DNA of 64,000 bases from Rhizobium sp. CSW-27 (GTDB lineage Bacteria > Pseudomonadota > Alphaproteobacteria > Rhizobiales > Rhizobiaceae). The notes under the pieces are model-generated. The model did not search any database, had not been told where the DNA came from, and was given only the letters and a program-made list of their open reading frames with translations. Below are positions 35,173 to 44,318 of the stretch, piece by piece. Made by a program: the position numbers and the translations under genes. The stretch's first letter is position 1; every line of letters begins with the position of its first letter. The stretch spans positions 124,001 through 188,000 of the forward strand of contig NZ_JAHHZO010000007.1 of NCBI RefSeq assembly GCF_018760785.1. Direction: 5' to 3'.

Positions 35173-36746
35173 TGGAAGAGGAGCCTGGCGTGTATCGCGT
35201 AGGGATCGATGTCGGCGGCACCAATACGGATGCCGTCGTGCTGGACGGAAAGACGGTCCTGGCCGGGGTAAAGGCCTCGACCACGGAGGACGTGACCTCG
35301 GGTGTCATCGAGGCGCTGGAAAAGGTGATGGCCGCTTCGGGCATCGACCGCAAGGCCATTGGTGCGGTGATGATCGGCACCACCCACTTCACCAATGCGG
35401 TCATCGAGCGCCGCCACATGGATGAGGTGGCGGCCATCCGGCTCGGCCTGCCGTCCGGAGCGGGCCTGCCGCCCATGGTGGACTGGCCGGACGACATTCG
35501 CGACATCGTCGGAAATCACGGCTATCAGGTGAAGGGCGGCTACGAGTTCGACGGTCGCATCCTGTCCCCTCTCGATGAGGACGAGATCGTCCGCATTGCC
35601 GGCGAGATCCGCAGCAAGGGACTGAAGGCGGCCTCGGTTACCTGCGTGTTCAGCGGCATCAACGACGCAATGGAACTGCGCACGCGGGAGCTTCTCAACC
35701 GGCACTGCCCCGGCGTGCCGGTGGTGATGTCGAAGGATATCGGCCGTCACGGTCTTCTGGCGCGCGAAAGTGCCGCCATCATGAATGCGAGCCTGCTTTC
35801 GCTCGCCGAGCGCACGGTCGCGGCCTTCCAGCAGGCGCTGCGCCAGGCGGGACTGACCTGCCCCTTCTACATCACCCAGAACGATGGAACGCTGATGGCA
35901 GCCGAAGTGGTGCGCGCCTTCCCGGTGCTCACCTTCGCCTCCGGGCCGACCAATTCCATGCGCGGTGCAGCCTTCCTCACCGGGCTGAAGGATGCCGTGG
36001 TGGTGGATGTCGGCGGCACGACGACCGATGTCGGCTCGCTGTCGCACGGTTTCCCGCGGCAGGCCTCCACCACCGTCGATATCGGCGGTGTCAAGACGAA
36101 CTTCCGGATGCCGGATGTCTTCTCGATCGGTCTCGGCGGGGGCTCTCTCGTGGTCGGCGGCGACAAGGGTGTCTCCATCGGCCCGAAATCGGTTGGCTAT
36201 CGCGTGCGTCGCGAGGCGCTCTGCTTCGGTGGCTCGACGCTGACGGCGACCGATATCGCGGTTGCCGCCGGCAAGACCGATGTGGGGGAGCGTTCGCTCG
36301 TTGCCGGTCTGGATGCCTCGCTCGTCGAGGCGGCCGTTGCGCGCATCAACGCCATGCTGGAGGCCTGCGTCGAACGCAGCCGCATTTCCTCCACGCCGGT
36401 GCCGGTAATTGCGGTCGGCGGCGGCTCCATCCTGATGCCCGACCGGATCGGCGAACTGGAGGTGATCCGGCCGGAAAACTTCGCGGTCGCCAATGCCGTC
36501 GGCGCGGCCATCGCCCAGATCAGCGGCGAGACGGATCGCGTCTTCTCCCTGATCGACGGCAAGACGCGGGAAGGGGCACTGGCCGAGGCTGAGGCCGAGG
36601 CGCGCCAGAAGGCGATCGCCGCCGGGGCGGCGCCGGACACGTTGGAAGTCATCGAGCGGGAGGATACCCCGCTCGCCTATCTGCCGGGCAATGCGACCCG
36701 CATTCACGTCAAGGTCGTCGGAGACATGGGAGCCCATCATGGCTGA
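35172..36746 (+). CDS. Hydantoinase/oxoprolinase family protein (HyuA-like), copy 1
   Basis: A protein of 524 residues, or 518 if the GTG at 35190 is used (it has AGAGGAG 7 bases upstream). It has the HyuA N-terminal nucleotide-binding motif VGIDVGGTNTDAVVLDG, then VMIGTTHFTNAVIERR. The central ATPase region contains FASGPTNSMRGAAFL and VVVDVGGTTTDVGSL. The family opens cyclic amides such as hydantoin or 5-oxoproline with ATP. No HyuB-type subunit is present; a DUF917 gene overlaps its 3' end instead, which suggests HyuA and DUF917 act as a pair. Confidence 0.9.
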   Translation: MEEEPGVYRVGIDVGGTNTDAVVLDGKTVLAGVKASTTEDVTSGVIEALEKVMAASGIDRKAIGAVMIGTTHFTNAVIERRHMDEVAAIRLGLPSGAGLPPMVDWPDDIRDIVGNHGYQVKGGYEFDGRILSPLDEDEIVRIAGEIRSKGLKAASVTCVFSGINDAMELRTRELLNRHCPGVPVVMSKDIGRHGLLARESAAIMNASLLSLAERTVAAFQQALRQAGLTCPFYITQNDGTLMAAEVVRAFPVLTFASGPTNSMRGAAFLTGLKDAVVVDVGGTTTDVGSLSHGFPRQASTTVDIGGVKTNFRMPDVFSIGLGGGSLVVGGDKGVSIGPKSVGYRVRREALCFGGSTLTATDIAVAAGKTDVGERSLVAGLDASLVEAAVARINAMLEACVERSRISSTPVPVIAVGGGSILMPDRIGELEVIRPENFAVANAVGAAIAQISGETDRVFSLIDGKTREGALAEAEAEARQKAIAAGAAPDTLEVIEREDTPLAYLPGNATRIHVKVVGDMGAHHG

Positions 36747-37899
36747 CACGCGCAAGCTGAAATATGACGAGGCTGCCCTGCGCACCCTGACCCGCGAGGA
36801 TCTCGAAGCACTGGAAATCGGCGCCGGCATTCTCGGGACCGGTGGCGGCGGCAACCCCTATCAGGGCAAGCTTCTGGCGCTGGAGGCCCTGAAGGCGGGC
36901 TACCAGATGAAGCTGCTCGCCACCGATGCCATCGAGCCGGATGCGCTGTGCATGTCGATCGGTGGTATCGGCGCGCCGGTTGTCGGCGTCGAGCGCATTC
37001 GCGAAGGGCGGGAGGGTCTGCGTTGCCTGCGCGCCATGGAGGAACTGGTCCGCACCCCGATGGACGCGATCGTGTGCGAGGAAATCGGCGGCGCCAATTC
37101 CATGAGCCCGCTGGTGACGGCGGCCCTTGGCGGACTGCCGATCCTCGATTGCGACGGCATGGGCCGCGCCTTCCCCGAAATGCAGATGACCACCTTCTCG
37201 ATCTACGGCCACAGTTCCACGCCGTCCGTGATGTGCGATCTGCATGGCAATGCGGTGATCTTCAGCCATGCGGTGTCGGAAGTCTGGCACGAGCGCATGG
37301 CGCGCGCCTGCGTTGTCGCCCAGGGGGGCGGCGCCATGCTGGCAACGGCGCCCATGCAGGCGCATTTCGTCCACCAGCACGCCATTCCGCGCAGCTATAC
37401 CAAGGCGATTGCACTTGGCGAGGCGGTTATCCGCGCCCGGCGGATGCAGGAGGACCCGATCGCCGCCGTCTGCGCGCTTGAGGGCGGCCGGCGCATCTTC
37501 AACGGCAAGATCACCGACCTGAAGCGCCACCTGCGCGGCGGCTTTGCAGTCGGCGACATGGAACTGGCCGGCTTCGATGCCTGGGCAGGCGAAACGGCAA
37601 GCGTCGCGATCCAGAACGAATTCCTCATCTTCCGTCGCAACGGCGTGGTCGAGGTCACCGTTCCGGATCTGATCGTGCTGCTCGATGTCGATACCGGCTA
37701 TCCGATCACCACGGAAATCCTGCGTTACGGCCAGCGTGTCGCCGTCATCGCCATCCCCTGCCACGACCTCCTGCGCACGGCGGCTGCGCTTGATGTCGTC
37801 GGACCGGCAGCCTTCGGCTATCCCGACATCGCCTTCTCGCCGTTGCCGGTGGCAACGCGGACAGAACCACGAACGACAAGCGGGGCGGTTCCCGCCTGA
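36739..37899 (+). CDS. DUF917 family protein (S-methyl-thiohydantoin desulfurase-like), copy 1
   Basis: A 386-residue cytoplasmic protein, ATG at 36739, overlapping the HyuA stop by 8 bases. It has the family hallmarks ALEIGAGILGTGGGGNPYQG, GGIGAPVVGVERI, CEEIGGANSMSPLVTAALGG and LPILDCDGMGRAFPEMQMTT. Pfam now links this fold to thiohydantoin desulfurases. The paired HyuA gene and Dpp importer suggest catabolism of a hydantoin-like or other cyclic amide compound. The exact reaction cannot be read from sequence. Confidence 0.85.
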   Translation: MADTRKLKYDEAALRTLTREDLEALEIGAGILGTGGGGNPYQGKLLALEALKAGYQMKLLATDAIEPDALCMSIGGIGAPVVGVERIREGREGLRCLRAMEELVRTPMDAIVCEEIGGANSMSPLVTAALGGLPILDCDGMGRAFPEMQMTTFSIYGHSSTPSVMCDLHGNAVIFSHAVSEVWHERMARACVVAQGGGAMLATAPMQAHFVHQHAIPRSYTKAIALGEAVIRARRMQEDPIAAVCALEGGRRIFNGKITDLKRHLRGGFAVGDMELAGFDAWAGETASVAIQNEFLIFRRNGVVEVTVPDLIVLLDVDTGYPITTEILRYGQRVAVIAIPCHDLLRTAAALDVVGPAAFGYPDIAFSPLPVATRTEPRTTSGAVPA

Positions 37900-37920
37900 T
37901 AAAAGAGGAGAACTTCGACC

Positions 37921-39513
37921 ATGAGAACAGTCCTATCCACTCGCCTGGCCCTGTTGGCGCTCGGCACGGCCCTTTCGCTTGCCGGCGGCCCGCAGGCCGC
38001 ATCGGCTGCCGACAAGGTCTCGACCGTCGTCAATGTGCAGCAGATCTTCAGCTCGCTCGATCCGGCCAAGGTCACCGACTACACCGGCTACATGGCGATC
38101 GTGAACATGTATGACGGTCTGACCACCGTCAGCCCGTCCGGCGAGATCGTGCCGCATCTGGCCAGGTCCTGGGATGTCTCGGCCGACGGCCTGACCTACA
38201 CCTTCCATCTGCGCGACGACGTGAAGTTCCAGGACGGAACGCCGGTGAAGGCCACCGACATGGTCTGGTCCATCCAGCGCCTGCTCGGCATCAACAAGGG
38301 GCCGTCCAACCTGATCGTCGGCGTGCTGAAGCCGGAGAACGTCACCGCTCCCGACGAAAAGACGCTCGTTCTGAAGATCGACCGGCAGTTTTCGCCCTTC
38401 CTTGCCGCCACGCCGCTGATGATGGCGCTGAACAAGACGCTGATCACCGCCAATGCCAAGGCCGACGACAAGTGGGGCGAGGCCTATGTCGGCGAGCATT
38501 CCGCAGGCTCCGGGCCCTACAAGCTCGTCAGCTACAACCGCTCCGCCGACATGGTGATCGCCCGCAATGCGGATTACTTCCTCGGCTGGACGAAGGGCAC
38601 CCCGATCGATGAGGTCCGCTTCGTGCAGACCAGCGACGATGCCACCGTCAAGGCGCTGGCGGAAAAGGGCGAACTGGGGCTCTCCTCGCATGGTCTCGGC
38701 AACGATACCTATGAATCCATCGGCAAGATGGCCGGCTACAAGCTGATCCAGACCCGCACCTCGGGCGGCTTCGTCATCAAGCTGAACACCAAGGTCTATC
38801 CGACCGACGACGTGCATGTGCGCCGCGCCATCGCCTATGCGACGGACTACAAGACGATCCAGGAGATCATTTATCCGGGCACCGACATGCAGGGTCCGCT
38901 GTCGACCGCCTTCAAGGAGGCCCATAACGGCGATATCCTGCCGGGTGTCTTCGATCTCGAAAAGGCGAAGGAGGAACTGGCGAAGTCGAAATATGCCGGC
39001 CAGAAGATCACGCTGGTGAACAGCTATGTCGCCTCGCTCGCCTTCGAGGCCGAGGTGGCGCTGCTCCTGCAGGCCAATCTGGAACAGATCGGCATCACGC
39101 TCGACATCAAGCCGGAACCGTGGAACCGCATCGTGGAACTGTCGTCCAAGGTCGATACCACGCCGGCTTCCACGCAGGTCAACATCTCGCCGACCTATCC
39201 CTCGCCGGACTCGATGTTCTACAACCAGTATCACTCCAAGGCCGCCGGCACCTGGATGTCGATGGAATGGCTGCAGAACCCGGAGATCGACGCGCTGATC
39301 GACAAGTCGCGCGGCACGACGGACGTGGCCGAGCAGAACGCCGTCTACAAGGAGCTCCAGGCAAAGATCGTCGACCTGCAGCCGGATGTCTGGGCGGTCG
39401 CGCCGAACCGCCGCTATGCCGCCAACAAGTGCCTGCAGGGCTACAAGTTCATTCCCATGCAGAGCTGGGACCTGAACTTCTCCAACTTCACCTGGGATTG
39501 CAAGGCGAACTGA
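37921..39513 (+). CDS. ABC importer substrate-binding protein, SBP_bac_5 family, of the HyuA/DUF917 operon
   Basis: A 530-residue periplasmic protein, ATG at 37921 with AAGAGGAG about 8 bases upstream. The signal peptide (LALLALGTALSLAGGPQAAS) ends near ASAADK. Family 5 motifs are QQIFSSLDPAKVTDYTG, LRDDVKFQDGTPVKATDMVW, GSGPYKLVSYNRSADMVIAR and VRRAIAYATDYKTIQEII. Unusually it sits in the middle of the operon, between the two DUF917 genes, rather than first. Confidence 0.94.
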   Translation: MRTVLSTRLALLALGTALSLAGGPQAASAADKVSTVVNVQQIFSSLDPAKVTDYTGYMAIVNMYDGLTTVSPSGEIVPHLARSWDVSADGLTYTFHLRDDVKFQDGTPVKATDMVWSIQRLLGINKGPSNLIVGVLKPENVTAPDEKTLVLKIDRQFSPFLAATPLMMALNKTLITANAKADDKWGEAYVGEHSAGSGPYKLVSYNRSADMVIARNADYFLGWTKGTPIDEVRFVQTSDDATVKALAEKGELGLSSHGLGNDTYESIGKMAGYKLIQTRTSGGFVIKLNTKVYPTDDVHVRRAIAYATDYKTIQEIIYPGTDMQGPLSTAFKEAHNGDILPGVFDLEKAKEELAKSKYAGQKITLVNSYVASLAFEAEVALLLQANLEQIGITLDIKPEPWNRIVELSSKVDTTPASTQVNISPTYPSPDSMFYNQYHSKAAGTWMSMEWLQNPEIDALIDKSRGTTDVAEQNAVYKELQAKIVDLQPDVWAVAPNRRYAANKCLQGYKFIPMQSWDLNFSNFTWDCKAN

Positions 39514-39536
39514 TCCCGCAGGCTTTTCGCTGACAA

Positions 39537-39558
39537 CCGGCCCCGCTTGCGGGGCCGG
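39537..39558 (+). terminator. GC-rich stem-loop after the binding-protein gene
   Basis: CCGGCCCC (39537-39544) pairs with GGGGCCGG (39551-39558) around GCTTGC. It is followed by TCTATCCCC rather than a T-run. It probably causes partial termination or protects the binding-protein message before the second DUF917 gene. Confidence 0.6.
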
Positions 39559-39591
39559 TCTATCCCCTCCTTGCCTAGCCGAAGGTTGGAC

Positions 39592-40668
39592 ATGCTTCAG
39601 GAATTTGCAGAAGAACACATCGAACCGCTTGCCATCGGCGCCTGGATTCTCGGCACCGGCGGCGGTGGCGACCCCTACATCTCGACCCTCAACCTCCGGC
39701 GACTTTACGCCGAGGGGCGCCGGGTCGATGTGATGGATCCCATGGCGCTTGAGGACGACGACATGGTTGCCGTGGTCTCCAAGATGGGCGCGCCGCTCGT
39801 CGGTCAGGAACGTCTCGGCGATCCCGTCCATCTTGCCCGCGCCGTGGAGGTGATGGAGGATTATATCGGCAAGCGTTTCCGCGCCATCATGAGCGTGGAG
39901 ATCGGCGGCTCGAATGCGCTCTCCTCCTTCCTGGCTGCTGCCGTTCTCGACCGGCCCGTCGTCAATGCCGATGCCATGGGCCGCGCCTATCCGGAAGCGC
40001 AGATGACCTCGTTTGCCATCGGCAACCTGCCGATGTTCCCGCTCTCGCTCGTCGACGTGCGCGACAACGAGGTGATCGTGACCCGCGCCGCCTCGTGGAA
40101 GTGGATGGAACGCATCTCGCGCAAGGTCTGCACGGAGGTCGGCTCGACGGCGGCCACCTGCAAGGCGCCGCGCACCGGCCGAGAGGTGAAGGAATGGGGC
40201 ATCCACGACACGGTCACCAAGGCCGTCGAACTCGGGCGAACCGTTCTTGACGCGCGCAGCCGCCATGCCGATCCGGTCGAGGCCATTCTCGACCACGAGG
40301 GCGGCAAGCGTCTGTTTCGCGGCAAGGTGATCGACGTGGCGCGCGAAACGACCGGCGGCTTCCTGCGCGGCCGCACGCTCATCGAGGGGATCGATGGCGA
40401 TCGCGGCGCACGGATGGAACTCGCCTTCCAGAACGAATGGGCGGTTGCCTTCCGCGACGGCGAAGCGGTGGCCATGACGCCGGACCTGCTCTGCCTTCTC
40501 GATACCGTCTCCGGCAGCGCCATCGGCACGGAATCGGTCCGCTACGGGCAGCGTGTCACGGTGGTCGCGCTTCCGGCGCCGAGCCTGCTGACCACGCCTG
40601 CGGGCATTGCCGCCGTCGGCCCGCGTGCCTTCGGCTATGACATTGATTTCAGATCGGTCTTCCCATGA
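39592..40668 (+). CDS. DUF917 family protein, copy 2
   Basis: A 358-residue protein, ATG at 39592 with GAAGG 7 bases upstream. It shares the hallmarks of copy 1 in the same order: LAIGAWILGTGGGGDPYIST, KMGAPLVGQERLGD, VEIGGSNALSSFLAAA and VVNADAMGRAYPEAQMTSF. It differs elsewhere, so the copies are diverged paralogues rather than a recent duplication. It overlaps HyuA copy 2 by 4 bases (ATGA). Confidence 0.85.
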   Translation: MLQEFAEEHIEPLAIGAWILGTGGGGDPYISTLNLRRLYAEGRRVDVMDPMALEDDDMVAVVSKMGAPLVGQERLGDPVHLARAVEVMEDYIGKRFRAIMSVEIGGSNALSSFLAAAVLDRPVVNADAMGRAYPEAQMTSFAIGNLPMFPLSLVDVRDNEVIVTRAASWKWMERISRKVCTEVGSTAATCKAPRTGREVKEWGIHDTVTKAVELGRTVLDARSRHADPVEAILDHEGGKRLFRGKVIDVARETTGGFLRGRTLIEGIDGDRGARMELAFQNEWAVAFRDGEAVAMTPDLLCLLDTVSGSAIGTESVRYGQRVTVVALPAPSLLTTPAGIAAVGPRAFGYDIDFRSVFP

Positions 40669-42203
40669 AACGCATTGGTATTGACGTCGGCGGCACGAAT
40701 ACGGACGCCGTTCTGGTCGATGGCGAGCGCATCGTCGCCTCCATCAAGGTTCCCACCACGCAGGACGTTCTGTCGGGCGTCAAGGCGGCGCTGGCGCATG
40801 TCATCGGCGCCCCCGCGTCCGCCGGCATTGCCGTCGATGCGGTGATGATCGGAACCACTCATTTCACCAATGCGGTCGTGGAGCGCGCGCGCCTGGAACG
40901 GGTGGCCGCGATACGCGTGGCGCTTCCCACGGGCGGTTCGCTGCCGCCGATGTGCGACTGGCCGCGCGACCTTTACGAGGCCGTCGACCCGATGATCTTC
41001 ATGGTGCATGGCGGCCATGAATATGACGGCAGCCCGCTGGTGCCGATGCAGCCGGACGAAATCCGCGAAGCGGCGATGCGCATCCGCGACGCCGGAATCA
41101 CCTCCGTCGCGATTTCCGCCACCTTTTCGCCCCTGACCACGCAATGCGAGGTTGTGGCGGCCGAGATCGTCCGGTCGGTCATTCCCGATGCGAGGATCAC
41201 GCTGTCGCATACGCTCGGCCGCATCGGTCTGCTGGAGCGGGAAAATGTCGCCATCCTGAACGCGGCGCTTCAATCGCTGGGCAGGACGACGGTACAGGCC
41301 TTCGCCGATGCGCTCTCGGAGATGGGCGTTACGGCGCCCTTCTACCTGACGCAGAACGACGGGACCGTCGCGCTTGCCGATGTGGCCGCGGCCAATCCCG
41401 TCCACAGCTTTGCCTCCGGCCCCACCAATTCCATGCGCGGCGCCGCCTTCCTGACCGGCCTTCAGGATGCCATGGTCGTCGATGTCGGCGGCACGACTTC
41501 GGATATCGGCTGCCTCGTCGGCGGTTTCCCCCGCGAAGCCAACAACATCGTCCATATCGGTGGTGTGCGCACGCTGTTTCGCATGCCCGACCTTCTGCCG
41601 ATCGCGCTGGGCGGCGGCACGATCATCGACCCCGACACCGGGCGGATCGGCCCCCGTTCGGTCGGGTACCGCATCCTGACGGAGGCCCGCGTGTTCGGCG
41701 GCAGGACCCTGACGGCATCGGACATCGCCGTGGCGGCGGGTCTCGTCGACATGGGGGATCGCGACCGTGTGAAGGACCTCGATCCCGCCTTCGTGCGCGC
41801 GATGCTTGCCCGCATCCGGGACCTGGTCTCGGACAATTTCGACCAGATGAAGACTTCGGCGGAGGATGTGCCGCTGGTTGCCGTCGGCGGCGGCGCCTTC
41901 CTGATCCCGGACGAGGTGACGGGAGCCTCCGAAGTGGTGCGCGTCGAAAACGCCGGTGTCGCCAATGCGCTGGGCGCGGCCATGGCCCAGGTATCGGGAG
42001 AGGTGGATCAGGTCTTTTCCGGCATGAGCCGGGAGGCGGCGCTTGCCGAGGCGGAACGCGCGGCGCAGGAAGCCGCCGTCGCGTCCGGCGCCCTGCGCGG
42101 CAGCCTGAAGACACTGGAGGTCGAGGACATTCCGATCGCCTATCTGCCGGGCGGCGCGCGACGCGTGCGCGTGCGCGTCATCGGCGACATCGCCTTCGGT
42201 TGA
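40665..42203 (+). CDS. Hydantoinase/oxoprolinase family protein (HyuA-like), copy 2
   Basis: A 512-residue protein beginning MKRIGIDVGGTNTDAVLVDG. It keeps MIGTTHFTNAVVERARLERV, FASGPTNSMRGAAFLTGLQD and MVVDVGGTTSDIGCL, parallel to copy 1 along its whole length. It forms the second DUF917/HyuA pair, in the order opposite to the first pair, and ends the operon. Two pairs around one importer may handle two stereoisomers or two ring types. Confidence 0.9.
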   Translation: MKRIGIDVGGTNTDAVLVDGERIVASIKVPTTQDVLSGVKAALAHVIGAPASAGIAVDAVMIGTTHFTNAVVERARLERVAAIRVALPTGGSLPPMCDWPRDLYEAVDPMIFMVHGGHEYDGSPLVPMQPDEIREAAMRIRDAGITSVAISATFSPLTTQCEVVAAEIVRSVIPDARITLSHTLGRIGLLERENVAILNAALQSLGRTTVQAFADALSEMGVTAPFYLTQNDGTVALADVAAANPVHSFASGPTNSMRGAAFLTGLQDAMVVDVGGTTSDIGCLVGGFPREANNIVHIGGVRTLFRMPDLLPIALGGGTIIDPDTGRIGPRSVGYRILTEARVFGGRTLTASDIAVAAGLVDMGDRDRVKDLDPAFVRAMLARIRDLVSDNFDQMKTSAEDVPLVAVGGGAFLIPDEVTGASEVVRVENAGVANALGAAMAQVSGEVDQVFSGMSREAALAEAERAAQEAAVASGALRGSLKTLEVEDIPIAYLPGGARRVRVRVIGDIAFG

Positions 42204-42215
42204 ACGCAGAGCAGG

Positions 42216-42241
42216 GCGGGGCGTGCCGTACCGCTCCCCGC
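42216..42241. terminator. Hairpin between convergent HyuA and oxidase genes
   Basis: GCGGGG (42216-42221) and CCCCGC (42236-42241) form a stem in the 42-base gap between two convergent stops. It is a probable shared terminator; there is no long T-run. Confidence 0.45.
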
Positions 42242-42245
42242 TCGG

Positions 42246-43571
42246 CTAGAATTCGGCCACCTTGCCCCAGGCGGCATCATTCAGCCGCTCCAGGCGGTAG
42301 GGGCGCGGATCGACGATCGGCGTGCTTCCTGTGACGATGTCCGCCACCAGATGGCCTGCACCCGGCCCGATGCCGAAGCCGTGGCCGCTGAAGCCCGCCG
42401 CCAGCACGAAGCCCGGCAGGCTCGGCACATCGGCGATCACCGGCACGCCGTCGGGCGTGCTGTCGATATAGCCGGCCCAGCTTGCGGCCACCGGCGCGGT
42501 CTGCAGGTCCGGCAGCAGCGTCCTTGCCCGCGCAAGCGTCAGGGCGATCTGCTTGCGGTCGGGTACGGGATCGAGAATGCGGTTGCGCTCCATCGGCGTC
42601 ACCTGGTCGAGCGACCAGCGTGACAGCGTCTCATGGCCGGAGAGCATGCCCTGCAATCCGCCGGGCGCCAGGGCGCGCCAGCGCTTGGCGAACATCGGCA
42701 GGAAATACTGTGCGAAGCGCAACTGCTGCGGCGTGAGATCGACGCGCGCCCTGCCGCTGATGGCAAGGCGGATATGATCTCTGCCGCGACGGGTGATCGA
42801 CACGTCTTTGGTATGCAGCGCATCCGGAAGATGCCCGCCTTCGAAACGTACGTCGAGGATCGAGGAGCGGATGGAAGCCTGCGGGAAACGGATACCGATC
42901 TGGCGGCAGAAGGACGAAGCCCAGGCCCCGCCGGACAGGATGGCAAGCCTCGTGCGAATGGTGCCGGCCTCCGTCACCACGCCGCTCACCCTGCCGGCCT
43001 CGGTTTCGATGCCACGTGCGGCGCACATCTGATGCACGGATCCGCCCAGCTTCGTCATGGCGCGGGCAACCACCGGGGCCGCCCGCTCCGGATCGGCAAT
43101 GCCATCGGTCGGCGAAAAGACGCCGCCTTTCCAGGCCCGGCCGGTTGCGGCTCCCCGCGCGCTGGCCTGCTCGGCGGACAGCATGTGGGTAGTAACGCCG
43201 ACGGTCCGGGCGAATTCGCCCCAGCGCGCCCAGCCGGCCAGTTCGGCCTCGTCGTTGCTGAGATAGAACAGACCCGAGCGGCGAAAGCCGGTCTCTTCGT
43301 CCGTGTCGGCGCCAAACTCCTCCCACAGCGCAAGGCTCTTGGTCGAGATCGGCAGTTCGCGCGCATCGCGGTTCTGTTGGCGGCACCAGCCCCAGTTGCG
43401 GCTCGATTGTTCCGCGCCGATGCGGCCTTTCTCGATGAGGGCCACCTTCAGCCCGCGCCGCGCCAGATAATAGGCGGAGAAAGCACCGACGATACCCCCA
43501 CCGATCACCACGGCATCCGCATGGTCTGGCAGCGGTTGGGTCGTTTCGATATGCAGAAGCGGTGCAGGCAT
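42246..43571 (-). CDS. FAD-dependent amino-acid/amine oxidoreductase (DadA/DAO family)
   Basis: A 441-residue flavoprotein. The dinucleotide-binding motif is AVVIGGGIVGAFSAYYLARR near residues 20-40, followed by IEKGRIGAEQSSRNWGWCRQ, the typical SSRNWG segment of this clade. The C-terminal FAD contact is AAGFSGHGFGIGPGAG. It oxidises an amino acid or secondary amine to the imine. It is divergent from an Lrp/AsnC regulator, an arrangement known for dadA- and putA-type genes, so an amino-acid effector is likely. Confidence 0.9.
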   Translation of the reverse strand: MPAPLLHIETTQPLPDHADAVVIGGGIVGAFSAYYLARRGLKVALIEKGRIGAEQSSRNWGWCRQQNRDARELPISTKSLALWEEFGADTDEETGFRRSGLFYLSNDEAELAGWARWGEFARTVGVTTHMLSAEQASARGAATGRAWKGGVFSPTDGIADPERAAPVVARAMTKLGGSVHQMCAARGIETEAGRVSGVVTEAGTIRTRLAILSGGAWASSFCRQIGIRFPQASIRSSILDVRFEGGHLPDALHTKDVSITRRGRDHIRLAISGRARVDLTPQQLRFAQYFLPMFAKRWRALAPGGLQGMLSGHETLSRWSLDQVTPMERNRILDPVPDRKQIALTLARARTLLPDLQTAPVAASWAGYIDSTPDGVPVIADVPSLPGFVLAAGFSGHGFGIGPGAGHLVADIVTGSTPIVDPRPYRLERLNDAAWGKVAEF

Positions 43572-43646
43572 GGTCTCTCTCCGGATGGTTACGGCATCTT
43601 AGCGAGATGAGACCTCGTGCGATGCCGCAGGGGCATCATCCACAGC

Positions 43647-43697
43647 ATTTCATGCTGCAGATGATCCTGCCGACGGCGTATTATTGCAGCATGAAAT
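43647..43697. promoter_or_regulatory. 13-bp perfect inverted repeat between oxidase and Lrp genes
   Basis: ATTTCATGCTGCA (43647-43659) and TGCAGCATGAAAT (43685-43697) are exact reverse complements separated by 25 bases. They lie in the 232-base divergent region. This is a good candidate site for the adjacent Lrp/AsnC regulator; two sites about four helical turns apart would suit an octameric Lrp. Confidence 0.6.
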
Positions 43698-43803
43698 ATC
43701 ATAGGTTTGCGGTGCATCGGTGCTCCTGCCGGGTCTTCCCGCGGGAAGGATCAGGCAGATTATGCTGACGGTGCCCGCGCACGGTAACCCAAGGAGAGGC
43801 CCC

Positions 43804-44286
43804 ATGAAACTGGACCGCATCGACATCAAGATCCTCTCCGAACTGCAGAAGAACGGCAGGATCACCAATGTGGAACTGGCGGATCTCGTCAACCTGTCGC
43901 CAAGTCCCTGCCTGATGCGCGTCAAGAAACTGCAGAGCGAGGGCTACATCACCGGCTATTCCGCCCAGATCAACGTGGCAAAGCTTGGCCAGACGCTGAC
44001 GGTCTTCACGGAAGTGACGCTGAAAAACCACCGGCAGATCGATTTCGCCCGCTTCCTGGCAGCGGTGGAGAAGGTGGATTCCGTCATCGAATGCCACCTG
44101 GTTTCCGGTGGCTACGATTATCTCCTGAAATTCGTTACCGCGAGCGTGGTCGAATACCAGACCATCATGGAACGGCTGATCGACATGGAGATCGGTATCG
44201 ACAAGTATTTCAGTTTCGTCGTGCTGAAATCGCCGATCATCAAGGCGCATATGCCGCTGACCAGCCTGTTCAGCGTGGATTCGTAA
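43804..44286 (+). CDS. Lrp/AsnC-family transcriptional regulator
   Basis: A 160-residue protein, ATG at 43804 with AAGGAGAGG upstream. The N-terminal HTH reads LDRIDIKILSELQKNGRITN, then LADLVNLSPSPCLMRVKKLQ. The C-terminal RAM/ligand domain includes VFTEVTLKNHRQIDFARFLA and ECHLVSGGYDYLLKFVT. It is divergent from the DadA-like oxidase and probably controls it in response to its amino-acid substrate. Confidence 0.94.
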   Translation: MKLDRIDIKILSELQKNGRITNVELADLVNLSPSPCLMRVKKLQSEGYITGYSAQINVAKLGQTLTVFTEVTLKNHRQIDFARFLAAVEKVDSVIECHLVSGGYDYLLKFVTASVVEYQTIMERLIDMEIGIDKYFSFVVLKSPIIKAHMPLTSLFSVDS

Positions 44287-44291
44287 CGTCC

Positions 44292-44318
44292 GACGGGAAT
44301 GCCTGCCGCATCCCCGTC
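44292..44318. terminator. Bidirectional hairpin between Lrp and ATPase genes
   Basis: GACGGG-A-ATGC (44292-44302) pairs with GCAT-C-CCCGTC (44308-44318), ten pairs with one mismatch. It fills the 30-base gap between the two convergent stops. Confidence 0.55.

Noticed and set aside
37933-40296. 787-codon open frame on the minus strand
   Set aside because: It is antisense to the binding-protein and DUF917 genes, which have clear motifs, signal peptide and ribosome sites.
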